From NCBI GenBank assembly GCA_009746045.1, contig RPFO01000104.1, forward strand, positions 3,821,666 through 3,885,665: a stretch of 64,000 nucleotides of DNA. Direction: 5' to 3'. Of the stretch, positions 1 to 16,000 are shown one piece after another. Each line of letters begins with the position of its first letter. Position 1 is the stretch's first letter. Below the pieces are notes generated by a model. The model worked only from the letters and a program-made list of their open reading frames with translations. It did not search any database and was not told the origin of the DNA. The position numbers and the translations under genes are program-made. This DNA is from Mesostigma viride (taxonomy: Eukaryota > Streptophyta > Mesostigmatophyceae > Mesostigmatales > Mesostigmataceae).

Positions 1-647
1 GGCGGGGGCGCTGGCGCGACGCCGTGGTGGATTCGCCATGGTGGCTACCCAAGGCTGTCCATACGGGGAGGTGGGTGCACGTGCTGCGATGGCGCCGTGA
101 GGACGAGTGGTCGCACCATGATTTTGCTGGCAGGCATTATTTTGTTGCTACCCAATGATGCACCCTGGCCGCTGCGCCAGGTGGGTACGCTGGCACTAGG
201 TGGGTGCGCGGGCACCATATGGTGATGACTGACCAGCCACTCGTCAACGCAAGTCTTCCCCGCACGCATCCGCGGCGTGGCTTGCAGGCAAGAAGAAAGG
301 CTGTGACTATAGTATATAGACAGCATGCCTGGGCTGTGCTGCTCTGCCACAAACACCGTGCACTTCCTGGCTGCAGCTGGTCACAAAATCGCCGCCACCC
401 TGAATGATTTGTTCATCTGTGTTGCTCCTCGGATGTATCGGGCGCCACTCGCCATCCAGCATGTTCGCCCAAGACTCCAATCATCTTGTGTTTCACCCAC
501 CTCATATATGTAAATCCATTCCTTGTACCTGGCCCCTGTCACTAGGGCTCCATGGTTTCCATCAGTGCTCCTTGTGCTAGTCATTAGCCCACCCCTACTC
601 GTATGCGTACCTCGACTGCGCCCGTCGATGCATGTCTGTAAACTGAC
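1..647. other. Non-coding left flank; possible upstream intron
   Basis: No coding region is convincing here. Positions 528-555 (CCTGTCACTAGGGCTCCATGG) closely match 645-670 (CCTGTCACCAGGGCTCGATGG), the boundary just before the ATG at 666. That looks like a degraded copy of an acceptor and makes it likely that the upstream sequence is an intron. Confidence 0.35.
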
Positions 648-665
648 ACCTGTCACCAGGGCTCG

Positions 666-3600
666 ATGGCGGCCGCGATGGGCATGGCAGCGCTGGCGGG
701 CGCGAGCGCAATGGTCATTGGCATGATGCTCTACCGGCAAGCTCTGCTGCGGAAACAGGTATCGCTGTGCACCCACGAAAACGTTTTAATGTTTGCATGG
801 ATCCGCTAAAGTAGTTAAAGAAGGTTTCTAATGTTTGCATGGATCCGCTAAAGTAGTTAAAGAAGGTTTCTAATGTTTGCATGGATCCGCTAGAGTAGTT
901 CAAGAAACTAGTTCCTCTGCACTAGTTGAAGAAACTAGCTCCTCTGTACTAGTTGAAGAAACTAGCTCCTCTGTACTAGTTGAAGAAACTAGCTCCTCTG
1001 TACTAGTTGAAGAAACTAGCTCATCTGTACTAGTTGAAGAAATAGTGGTACTTTGACGCCCAGTTGCCGTGTTGCTCCCGTTTGCTTGACGTTTGCCTAG
1101 GTCAATAAGACGATGCAGCTACACCCTTGCTCATAGGACCAGGGTGTTGCCACGCTCATGCCGCCCTGTGAGAAAAAGTTACTATATGTGCCTCTACAAA
1201 AGCGGTCAAGCATGACATGCTGCCGTGGTACTTCCCGGCTCGAGTAGAGGCACGTACAGTGATCTTCCCATGATATGCCGTCAGCCGTCACCCTATGACA
1301 AGCGCCACTCCTAGGGTCGTGCGGGGTCACTCTCCGGATGAGCGTGGCCCGTTGGTGTGTGGCAAGCCAGAGCGTGGCCTACTGGTGCTTCACCTGGTCA
1401 TGGCGGAGAGAAGGGGGCGTGCGGGAGTCATGAATGTGTGTCGTGACCCGCCCGCGTGGCGGTTTTATGAGGATCCGTTTTGTACGCTGTCGTCGCGTGC
1501 GTGGATGACAGTGCCTAGGCATGAAGGGGTTGAGGTGTTACTTGGTTGGTAGTTACCACACACGCGAGCGGGCAAGAAACGTGCACCAAACCACAAGCAA
1601 GAAGTGCGGCTGCCTATCTAGAGCGCCAGTGCACAGGGGCACCGCGAGCCATGGCTGGGACGACCACTTTCAGCGCCCGTTGGGTGCTGTAGTGTGTATT
1701 GTTTGAAGGCGACATGATTACTGCTACTTCCCTGCTACTATCTCTCACAGTTTGGTCGTAAGACATAGACGAAGTGCTTTTATGGGACAATCATTGTCCT
1801 TGCCTCTTGGCCTAACTCGTCCGCAGTACAAGACTCAGAGCAATGCCAGCACGGAATGCACAGATATCCTCAGAGGCCGGTCCTCACCTGCATGCCTCAG
1901 GCCAACTAAGCTTGATGCTCCCATCTGCACCCGTTGGCCCACTTCTCCCCCTCAGAGCACCGGCCCTTTCGTGGGTTCTTCCTGTCCCTTACTCAGCATG
2001 TATGACATCGTCCATTTCCCTTTGGTAAAGAAAAAGTTGCGACGTTGAGGCCTTACACGTGTTGTCTATCGTCCGCAACCACATCCCCGGTGGGCCTGCC
2101 CCCCTCCCCCCTCCCCCCCTCGCTCGTTTGGTCGCCCCGTCTCCCCCCCTCTTAAAGCAGCGCTCTACAAAAACCACGGCCGAGCTGGAGAGCGACCGAG
2201 AGCTACAACGAGAGAGGTGGGTGGCTTATAGTGACCCGAGACGGGGGGGTATAGTGACCAAGAGTTGCGACGAGAGAGGCGGGCTGCCTGATGACAGTTG
2301 ACTGTTGACTGTGAGCTACAAATACACACCTGGAGGGCTATACTGACTGAGGTCTATACTGACAGTGAGCTATGATGAGCGTTGCGGTGGGTTGCCTTAT
2401 AGCGACGTGAGGTATGGTGGGAGCGGGTTTTGCAGCTACTTGTAGATGTGCCTGAGATTTATGCTTAGCATGAGGAATTTGTATAAGAATTTGCGTCCTG
2501 ATTCTGATTTTATGAGGTCCACTAAATTAGGCCCACTTGAGTTGTTTGCTTCTTTGCATTTATTGCTTTGATACTACTATTTGAAGTGCTGGTGAAGCGT
2601 GACCTGGGCTATCGCAAATCTGCTGGCTGGTATTCGGGACATCACCTTGCTCAGGATGGTGGGCGCGGCTCCTGCATTTGGTAGCATTTTTGTATTGCCA
2701 CATGTCATTCTGATGCTATGATTGCCTTGTCTCTTTACGCAACCTGTGTTTTGTTGATCCTTTCCCTCCCATTCATTGCCCTGTCCTCCCTCTGCTCCCC
2801 CAATTCCTATTTTCTCGCTGCCACCCCGTGCCTGGCGTGGCAGATGGAAGAAGACACTCCTGGACGACCGAGTCGGCGGCCCCGCGCCGGACAGCAGTGA
2901 GGTGCGTGTGCTTGGGGGAATCGTTAAAAAAGAAACGATCATGAATTGATGTTTCTCCATTGAATGGTTTCCTACAGGTGCAGAAAAAACCCGAATTGCT
3001 AAAGCTCTGTCTTATGAAGCAGAAACACCATATTGTATGTGGAAGGTTCACACTAGAGGGTATGCAATGAGGTTGTCTTTACTGGTTGCCTGGGGGATGA
3101 TTATCAAGAAGTTTTCTAGAATGTTTCTGTTTCGCCGATACACACGAGCACATCTCACTCTTGCTCACTCTTGCTCACTCTTGCTCACTCTTGCTCACTC
3201 TTGCTCACTCTTGCTCACTCTTGCTCACTCTTGCTCACTCTTGCTCACTCTTGCTCACTCTTGCTCACTCTTGCTCACTCTTGCTCACTCTTGCTCACTC
3301 TTGCTCACTCTTGCTCACTCTTGCTCACTCTTGCTCACTCTTGCTCACTCTTGCTCACTCTTGCTCACTCTTGCTCACTCTTGCTCACTCTTGCTCACTC
3401 TTGCTCACTCTTGCTCACTCTTGCTCACTCTTGCTCACTCTTGCTCACTCTTGCTCACTCTTGCTCACTCTTGCTCACTCTTGCTCACTCTTGCTCACTC
3501 TTGCTCACTCTTGCTCACTCTTGCTCACTCTTGCTCACTCTTGCTCACTCTTGCTCACTCTTGCTCACTCTTGCTCACTCTTGCTCACTCTTGCTCACTC

Positions 3601-4433
3601 TTGCTCACTCTTGCTCTTGTTCCCTTGACGTCTCTCGCTTCCTCATGCTTCTCTTATCTCCTGCACATGTGCATACATGCTCCCCTTTCTAGCCATCCAC
3701 TCGCCACCAAGTTCACCGCCCCACACAGCGACAACAGCCTCGCCAGCTGCACAGCCCACACTCACACACTTTCCCTCGCTCCCTGACCCTCTTCCCTTGA
3801 TCACTACGCCTCCCCCTATCTCACGTTTCACCTGGGTTCCTGACTTTTTGGCGTGCCGCGGCATGTGACGGGCGCAGGAACTAGGCGAACCCTTTGTCCC
3901 GGAGGACGGCGCCCCCTGGGAGAAAAGTGTGTTGACGGTGAGTGCCGAGCCCCGGTATATAGAAGGCTACCGTGCTTGAATTTCTGAGGCTCGCAGTCGC
4001 ATGAGGTAGGATTGCTATGGAATGCACGTTCTGGGCATCGTTCTGGGCACTCTCCTGGGAAATCTTGTGGACATCCTGGTGGACCCAAAAGCAGATGTCG
4101 GGCCAGAGTCGGTGTTTCCTTTTGTGCACGTTAATTGGTCAGGCCAGTCTATGTCCTTCCTCTCCAGGAATGTTTCCGGCAGAAGGGAGTTGCAGAAGAG
4201 AGTTTTCATCATTGCAACCTGGCTGCATGGGGATGGAACGCAGGACATTTAGCTCGTGGCGTCATGAATACATGGTTCTGTGTTGGTATGCCGCATGGGC
4301 GTTCATGTTGTATGCAATCAGCTGACATGGTGAAATTTTTGAATCATTGTGCGTGCTTGTGTCACATGGACTCCTGCAGGCTAAAAGGGACGTTTCGGAC
4401 TCCCTATCCAAGGGCTCCGCTGCTGAAAATTGA
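666..4433 (+). CDS. Small multi-exon membrane protein of unknown function (model partly uncertain)
   Basis: I do not recognise the family. Proposed exons, all in phase 0: 666-758, 2851-2901, 2978-3034, 3878-3937 and 4380-4433 (stop TGA at 4431), giving about 104 aa. Exon 1 encodes an Ala/Met-rich hydrophobic segment (about residues 5-23, ending MMLYRQALLRKQ) before a GTATCG donor. The next exons read KTLLDDRVGGPAPDSSE, VQKKPELLKLCLMKQKHHI (donor GTATGT), ELGEPFVPEDGAPWEKSVLT (donor GTGAGT) and AKRDVSDSLSKGSAAEN. The body is therefore short, charged and soluble behind one membrane anchor. Exon 2 could instead begin at 2844 after a better CAG, which changes the frame. A further exon may begin at 4168 (frame ECFRQKGVAEESFHHC) but I could not find a donor that keeps the frame. 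A CAG precedes the first ATG at 649-660, so exon 1 may be internal and the true start upstream. Confidence 0.38.
788..1045 (+). repeat. Two abutting minisatellites in intron 1 of the first gene (42-bp x3, then 27-bp x5)
   Basis: Three 42-bp copies begin AATGTTTGCATGGATCCGCT at about 788, 830 and 872. They run directly into about five copies of a 27-bp unit containing GAAGAAACTAGCTCCTCTGT. The junction sequence (AGTTGAAGAAACTAG) resembles the end of the first unit, so the second array may have grown out of the first. The rest of the intron to 2850 shows no gene. Confidence 0.8.
3154..3616 (+). repeat. 10-bp tandem repeat TTGCTCACTC, about 46 copies
   Basis: An essentially perfect decamer array, CT-rich on this strand, lies in an intron of the first gene, between the exons at 2978-3034 and 3878-3937. 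The open frames through it (LAHSCSLLLT repeated) arise because 10 bp steps through all three frames without a stop; they are not genes. Confidence 0.95.
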
Positions 4434-4834
4434 CACGCCGCGCATTTGTGATTGTGTAATCGATTCACGCCTCACCTCATCTAGTGTCGCGCTCGCATGT
4501 ATGAGCTATTGTTCATATTTTTTTTGCCATATAAATAAAGATAATGGAACCTTGGGACGCTTGTTCATATTTGCTCCCAAACTGTGTTTATAATAAACTT
4601 ATGTGTTTCCCCTCTCGCTCTTGCCATGCAAAGGGCTGTTTGAATTGATGATGTAGTGTGGCAGACTCCGATCGAAGTTTCGTTCTAATTGCGGAAGTCA
4701 GCCTGGACTTGGTTTCTATGATTGCATGATCAGTTTCCTATGTATCTATCACTTCACTCATCTATTCCTCATGCGACGTACGTTGGATCGCCATGTGTCC
4801 TAGCTAAGGAATATAGTTGCATGTCATACGTGCA
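4434..4834. other. 3' flank of the first gene
   Basis: No gene is visible. AATAAA occurs at 4534-4539 in an AT-rich stretch and could mark a 3' end, though green algae often use other signals (TGTAA). Confidence 0.3.
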
Positions 4835-5450
4835 TTTAGCCGACGCTGGCACCAAGCCCGCACAGCCCGGGCGTTTTGTCCTCACGTGGCATGCCCTGGC
4901 CGGCCAGGCTGCGCGCGCCGGCCGGGCCGCCGGCGCCCTCCGGCCGTTGACTTTCTGTGATAGCCCGTAGGCATGGGGAGACGGCCAAGTACGTCTCTTG
5001 AGGACAAGGTCAGGAGCAAGCTCCTTACCCATGCAACTTGTACGGGTAATTAAAGTTGAACTGCGTGGGCACTGGGCACCGCCTTCCCCACTCACGGGAC
5101 AAGGCGGTACCCCCACCAGTCCTGCTTACCTTCCGTTCCCTATGGAGGATCGACAAGCGTCTGTTCCTCGAGATCAGTTGTGCACCGCAAGATCGAAGCT
5201 GCACGACCTCCCCTGGACGCTGGACGACGACCTGAGCCCCGCTCAGCAGCAGCAGCGACGCGACCTGGGGACGACGCAGTACCCAGTCCGCCACAAGCAA
5301 GACCCGGCGAAGAAGCCCAAGGTGTACGTTCTGGAGGGGCGGGGACTTGATCGTCAACAACCAGCTGTGGAAGCCCCCACGAGCGAGACTAGCCATAATG
5401 TCCCGATTTCTCCCGATTTCTGGCCTGCGCTGGTTGTCTCCTTGATAATG
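4835..5450 (+). pseudogene. Non-LTR retrotransposon fragments (RT 3' end, then ORF1 C-terminal part)
   Basis: Positions 4845-4960 match the sequence downstream of the reverse-transcriptase domain seen at about 47938-48010 (GGCACCAAGCCCGCACA..CCTCACGTGGCATGCC). From 4990 a stretch homologous to 34530-34840 and 49540-49850 encodes the conserved ORF1 tail with WTLDDDLSPAQQQQRRDLG followed by a Lys/Arg-rich segment. ORF1 of such elements usually encodes an RNA-binding protein. No complete reading frame survives. The end, 5405-5448, is a reverse-oriented scrap of the repeat that flanks the Penelope-like element at 50 kb. Confidence 0.6.
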
Positions 5451-5504
5451 TAGTCACACCCATGTTAGGCTGATGAAATCTGGACATTCCTAGCCATCCC
5501 ATTA

Positions 5505-6800
5505 ATAAATTAATAGTTAATATAGACACTTGACTGCGTCACGTGAGCATCCTCAGTCGGAGTCCTCAGTGGGAGGGGAACATGGGATGGAATGGATTAT
5601 GTAAGCTATCTAGGTCCTAGTTACAGGGTTGTGGGCACCACGGCTATGACTTGCTGATATGAATTGCTATGAATGCCATACACGGTCACACGCGGAGCCC
5701 CCACAGACTTTGGGTTGGTCTCCTTCATCACTACTTGCCATCTATCCTTGCGTACCATCTGCCTCCGTAGCTACAATACGGACAAACCAGGAGGCTGCCC
5801 GATTGTGATCGAGCCCGTCTCGTCTAGCTGGTAGCACATGTCCATGCCTATTCTATCTCGGAAAGTCCATGCACGGGTGGCGGCCCTGCCGCGCGCGGCC
5901 GGGGGCACGCCAGGTGAGGACATAACGCCCATATGCTGGGCGGGCTTGGTGCCAGCTTAACTATCGGATGTGTCTATGTACAGCTGATCTGTGCGGGCCA
6001 GGTGCCCGGCTAGGCCCAGGCGCCTGGGCCTAAGAATGTGGGAAACATAGGACAAATCAGCGTACAAATCAGGACTCATTACTAATGTGCAAACCAAATT
6101 GAGGTGCCTTGCGCAGCATCTTGGTGACGTTGCCGTTGAGTCGTTGCTCCAGCTCCTGCGTCAGTGTCCAGGTCTCGGCGCCCGGAGGTCAGGATCGTCA
6201 GAATGACGACCTTGAAGAGGTCACGCTTGATGAGCCGGGGCAGGGCGGGGTTGCTCCACCACGCTCGGCCGGCGGTGCCGTGGTCATGGAGTTGCACCCA
6301 CGCCATGCCTAGCCGTGTCGTCAGGTCATCCTCTTAGTCAGGAAGCCAACTGCCGAGCAGCTTGAAGCGGCCTGAAGTAGGGTAGTTAATCGACCTCGAT
6401 GTACGTCGTCTAAGAGGCGGAGTGGGGGAGGGGGCCCGGCCTTGCCAAGAGCCAGAGCTTCCGTTTTGGGGCTGATTTCTAGACCAAGAGCCCGAGCCTC
6501 GAGCGCCAGGCAGTCCAGCCAAAGTTGCGCAGACGCCGGCTTAATTCTCGATGAGCGTACGATGTCGTCGGCATAAATGAGGTCAGCTAGTAAATTCTGC
6601 CTGTTGGTCGGCCCGGCCCCCTTCCCCAAGCTTGTTCGTGATCACTAGGCCAGGGGCACGGCCAGCAATGCTAGCAAAGCGGGCACGTGCCTGGCGCATA
6701 ACATATCCACTACAATGATAAACAGGTACGGCGACAGGACGCAACCCTGCCAGACGCCGGTCTGCAGCTATGGACACGGCGGGGTAAAGCCGTGTTGAGT
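5505..6800 (-). pseudogene. 5'-truncated, frame-broken non-LTR retrotransposon (RT relic)
   Basis: Read on the minus strand, 6629-6500 still encodes the RT catalytic core context LADLIYADDIV and LDCLALEARALGLEISPKTE, parallel to the better copy at 35231-36190. Positions 6300-6090 keep the WWSNPALPRLIKRDLFKVVILTIL segment, interrupted by frameshifts. Positions 6015-5880 give the GHLAR region. The 3' part, around 5700-5590, matches 48205-48300 (GTGGGGGCTCCGCGTGTGACC). The end near 5505-5540 carries the GTGACGCAGTCA motif and an ATTAAT-rich tail, also found at the 3' ends of other copies. It is dead: the YADD motif is present but no continuous frame remains. Confidence 0.7.
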
Positions 6801-7447
6801 GCGCACCGAATTACCTAGTGGTCGACCCCTCATACAGCGTGCGGTTCCACCCCACTCATGCCAGGCCTCTTTAGGTATCATACATCATGGTGGTGCAGGT
6901 GCACCTTGTGCACCCAGAGTAGGTGGCGGTTTACGTCCCCCACCTGCAGGTTGTAGCCCAGAATGTCAAGGAGAAAACCAGCGCAGGCCAGAATGTATTA
7001 AAAACCATATTCCCCTTCTCAGAGATATGTGTTACATATTCTCCCCACAGAGATATGTTATGATTTAAATTTTAATTTAATTTTATTAACCTGGAGGCAA
7101 TAGTAGTATGTGTACAATAAGGCACGCTGGCGATAATCACAGAGGTTGACCCCGCTGGGCCGCTCAGTACCAGGATCCATTTCATCATGACATGCCGGCC
7201 GCTGCTGTGTCCACACGTTCACAAAGCACTTGGCAGCGCTCCATCCCTCATCCACGCAACCAGACGGTTACCCAATCGAACCACTTTGACAAGCCAGCCT
7301 GCATGCCGCAGGTCGTTACAAGCTCAAGCAACGGCTCCCTCCCAAAAGACTGCGTGACATTATTTTTGTTGATAAAAAAGCAAGCGACTGCACCACGCGA
7401 GCACAACGTGAGCGAAATGAGCGGTGAAGCAGAATGGGGGTGCCTAT
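6801..7447. other. No gene seen; AT-rich intergenic stretch
   Basis: A short AT-rich block lies at 7060-7090 and a scrap of the repeat AACCAGCGCAGGCCAGAA at about 6973. Nothing coding is convincing. It forms the 3' flank of the hAT gene that ends at 7448. Confidence 0.4.
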
Positions 7448-12566
<5,119 letters not shown>

Positions 12567-13069
12567 ACAGCCAGCGGTTGTAATCCGCCCACGTCAAATT
12601 TGTGCGCATAGATTGCCAACAAGCTGCTGTAATGCTACGTAATAACGCGCCATCATTAAGGCCCGCTCTACACGGAAAGTTGGGGGGGGTAAACGTGAAA
12701 GTTCGTGCGGGCCGAGATGAAGATTCGAGGGTCGGCGGAGGAATCGGGAAATCGTCCGTCAAAAACTGTAAGCAGAGATTCTTGATACCTGGAGCCTGGA
12801 ATCGTCTTTTCGACGCACACCAGGCGGGTTTTTGGAAATCAGTCAAATCACACCCGGTGACGGGTGACGGGTGACGCTAGGAGCTTCTGCTGCCCGCTGC
12901 TCATTGCTCGCATTGTTCGCGTGTGCCTGGGCGTGTGTTATAATAATTTCGCTTCTAGGGAGATTTCCCGTCGGCATTCCTGATTTAAGAAAATAGAGCC
13001 ATTCTGGATAGCTATTTAAGAAGAACGCGAGGAAAAAATTGATACCTACTTCTCTGTAGCGAGCAAAAT
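12567..13069. promoter_or_regulatory. Divergent intergenic region between the hAT gene and the EF-P gene
   Basis: About 500 bp separates the start of the minus-strand hAT gene from the EF-P start codon. No promoter motif is certain. A triple GACGGGT tract lies at about 12858-12876 and an AT-richer stretch at 12935-13060 just before the EF-P ATG. Confidence 0.3.
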
Positions 13070-16000
13070 ATGTCAGGCCGTCTGTGCGCCCGGATTCTCA
13101 GACCACTGCGCACAGGAGTTGGGCGCTGGCACCTTCGAAACATCGCGCCTTTGGGGTCGGAATTTGTTAGGGAGGTCAAGATTGATGGTTCAGAGGTTTG
13201 TGTGTGTTTTCGTCACGCACACATGCAGCTGTCTTGCGTTTCAACTTGCATGCACGCATGCCCCCATTTCTTTGGGGAAAGGGTACTTACGTCATCGTAG
13301 TTTCACGATTCCGTGCATTGTATCATCCCTGCTTGTTAAAACGCAGGTGAGGGCGGGGAATGTTCTTGAAAGAAAAGGTACGATACGTCGACAAGCATGG
13401 CATTTTGCGCCGGCTTGCATTCTGGCCGTATTTCGATGCTCCTCATAACTGCGAGGTATTGCTGGGGCTAAGATTAATGCTGGACGCTCGGAGTTGCAAC
13501 AGTCTGCAGTGGCAGTTGGGTCTCCTGAGGAACCTGCTTCCGTCCATAATTTTTTTTTGTTATAACATACCCAAACATCGTTTGTAAACTGTTTTCTCGT
13601 ACGTTGAAAGCTTGGCTGATTTATTGCGTTTGACTGCGAACGTATGGCTGTCCATTGTGGCGTAAACGCATGGGCGATGCCGACGGTCCGTGTCCGTCGC
13701 CCAGGACGCATCGTGGAGGTATGGATGCCAGTTTTACGGTTCCCACGTTCAACGACTAGGGATCCTTTGCCCAAAGTTCCAGCCACGTGACGGGAGCACA
13801 CCCAAACAAGTTTGCGACCGCCCAGTCCATGCCAGGCCACGACTTAGCTACTAAATCGTTTCTTACGACTTTTGCTACAGAACGCAAGTACCCATGTAGA
13901 CCACGGTTTGCAACCAACCATGGTCATCAATTACGTTCCTTCTTCACCTCCACCCATTCCCACGCATGTGCCTGCGCTGCTGACACCTGCATTGCCTCCA
14001 ACCTTACCCCTTTCTCCGCCCCCTCTCCTGCCCCCTCTCTCTCCCCCTTCTCTCTCCCCCCTCTCCTAGCCCTTCTTGGCCCCTTTGTTGGCCCCCCCCC
14101 TCTCCTTTCCTCCGACAGTGTTGCACCATGAGCCCCTGTCGCCCAAGGCTGTCCTTGTTGTTTGGTGAAATGGAGCTAGGGATGCGTGCCCATGCCGGCC
14201 CCTTTCTGCTTGGCTCAGGTGTGGTGCTTTGGAACACTGGAAACTAGTCGACTCTACGTGAGCAACCCCCTAGCGTGATTAAGTGAGGGATCAGCCACAT
14301 AGCTTTGAGTACTTGACCAACCCCTCCCAGATATTTTGGGAGTGATGACTGCGACATGCCGCTAGCTGTGGCTGAACCTTGGTTATGCCCAGTAGTCAGA
14401 TATTGAATCAGCCCTTGTGGGTGGCGCTGTTATTGAAAGTGGGGGGAAGGTAGGGAGGGAAGGGGAGAACCCCCTGGGCCGGGGAGCCAGCTGGCCTGGC
14501 GTTTGATATGGTCCGTTTGCCTGGGTAGCTTGTGGTGCCTGGATTGGCCAAACAACTCTGCAGGAGCCACGCTGGATGTGCAAATCAAAAACTCAGACTC
14601 GTGCTTTGTATTGGGGCCTCACATTAGTGGCTTGGGTCTCTGTTGGTGGGAAATCCTATCCATGTTGCATGCCTTGAGGAATGGCATGAGAGGCTCACCA
14701 CCCTGTGCTTGCCCGTTCCGTCCCCCCGCCCCCCGCCCCCTCCCCCGTCTGCACCCTGCAGGTGCTCAGCGCGGTCACCGTTCGGCAAGGGAGGGGCGCC
14801 GCGTCCGTTCAGGTGGGGCAAAATGCCACTCATGCTCGCCATTTTATACAGTAGTTCGAGTAATCGATAATAATGTTATATAATGCCACGCATTACCGCC
14901 ATCATATAGTGCCACCTTGAGCAGCCAGTTTATGATGAATTCAATTGGGGCTTGATATGCCACCACGAGGTGCCAATTAGAAATGCCAGTTTGAAAGGCC
15001 AGCTTGAGGGCCAGCTTGAAATGGCAGTTTGAGGGGCCACCTTGTAATGCCAGCTTGAGGGCCACCTTGAAATGCCAGCTTGGCCTGCCAGCTGTCGCAC
15101 TGCATCTGGTTGCCTTCCCGCTGTCGATTTGGTTGCTGTTTGTTGCAAGGAAGGCCCTGCGCATGCGAATGGTAGCTGCCGCCCCCCTTTCCTGAAACCT
15201 TTCGTGGAACGGGTCCACGGACCCAGCATCGCTTCCAGCTTGCTGATCATGAGTGTGGCCAGGGCACGTATCTAGACGTCAGCGTAGCAGGTGAGGCTGG
15301 ATTGTTTAGTGGCTCTTGAAATGTACATCCCCGCTGTACACGCCACCATGGACGTACCCGTTCTCTACGTGTCTTATACCATCCGTGTCCAGGCTTGCCA
15401 GTGGGTGCGCGTGCTTGGAGTTACAATCTAAACATCTGATTGGCTTGCCTATGCTCTTTCATTATTTTCGGTCATCTGCATTGGTATGCTGTCCCTCACG
15501 TCGGGCACACTGCGCGCCTCATATCCGCTGATGTCCAGATTGCTAGCATTCTAGTGGGACTCCCTCTACAATAACCTCATCCATGGCACCCCGAGTTTCC
15601 TTGCTATATCTCCTACTATTTCGGTGAGCATGTTCTCGGGTCGATGGCTTGTGTCCGCCACATTGCGTGACGCTACTCCATTCGTAGTACAAATGTTTCG
15701 CTCGTGAGCTGCCGCAGCACGTCACGCCTCTGCCATGGTGCGACGAGAAGCACAAGAGGCCGAACGTGTCGGGGCATACGTGTGGGGGACGAACGTGTCG
15801 GGGCATATCGTGCAGCAGCAGCAGGGCGAGAAGCACAAGAGGATGAGTGGGACATTCCACATGCTGTGCTCCTCGTTGACTTCATAGTTTGATAAGCAAT
15901 CGACCCAAATGCCATGTTGTCTGCCTTCTGTCTCTACGTGTGTAGTCTGCTAGTTGTAGTCTGTGTTTGTGTCTTCCCTGCTGTTATGTGTGTCTTCTCG

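Noticed and set aside
3037-3786. LAHSCSLLLT repeat protein
   Set aside because: A decamer microsatellite open in all three frames, located between confirmed splice sites.
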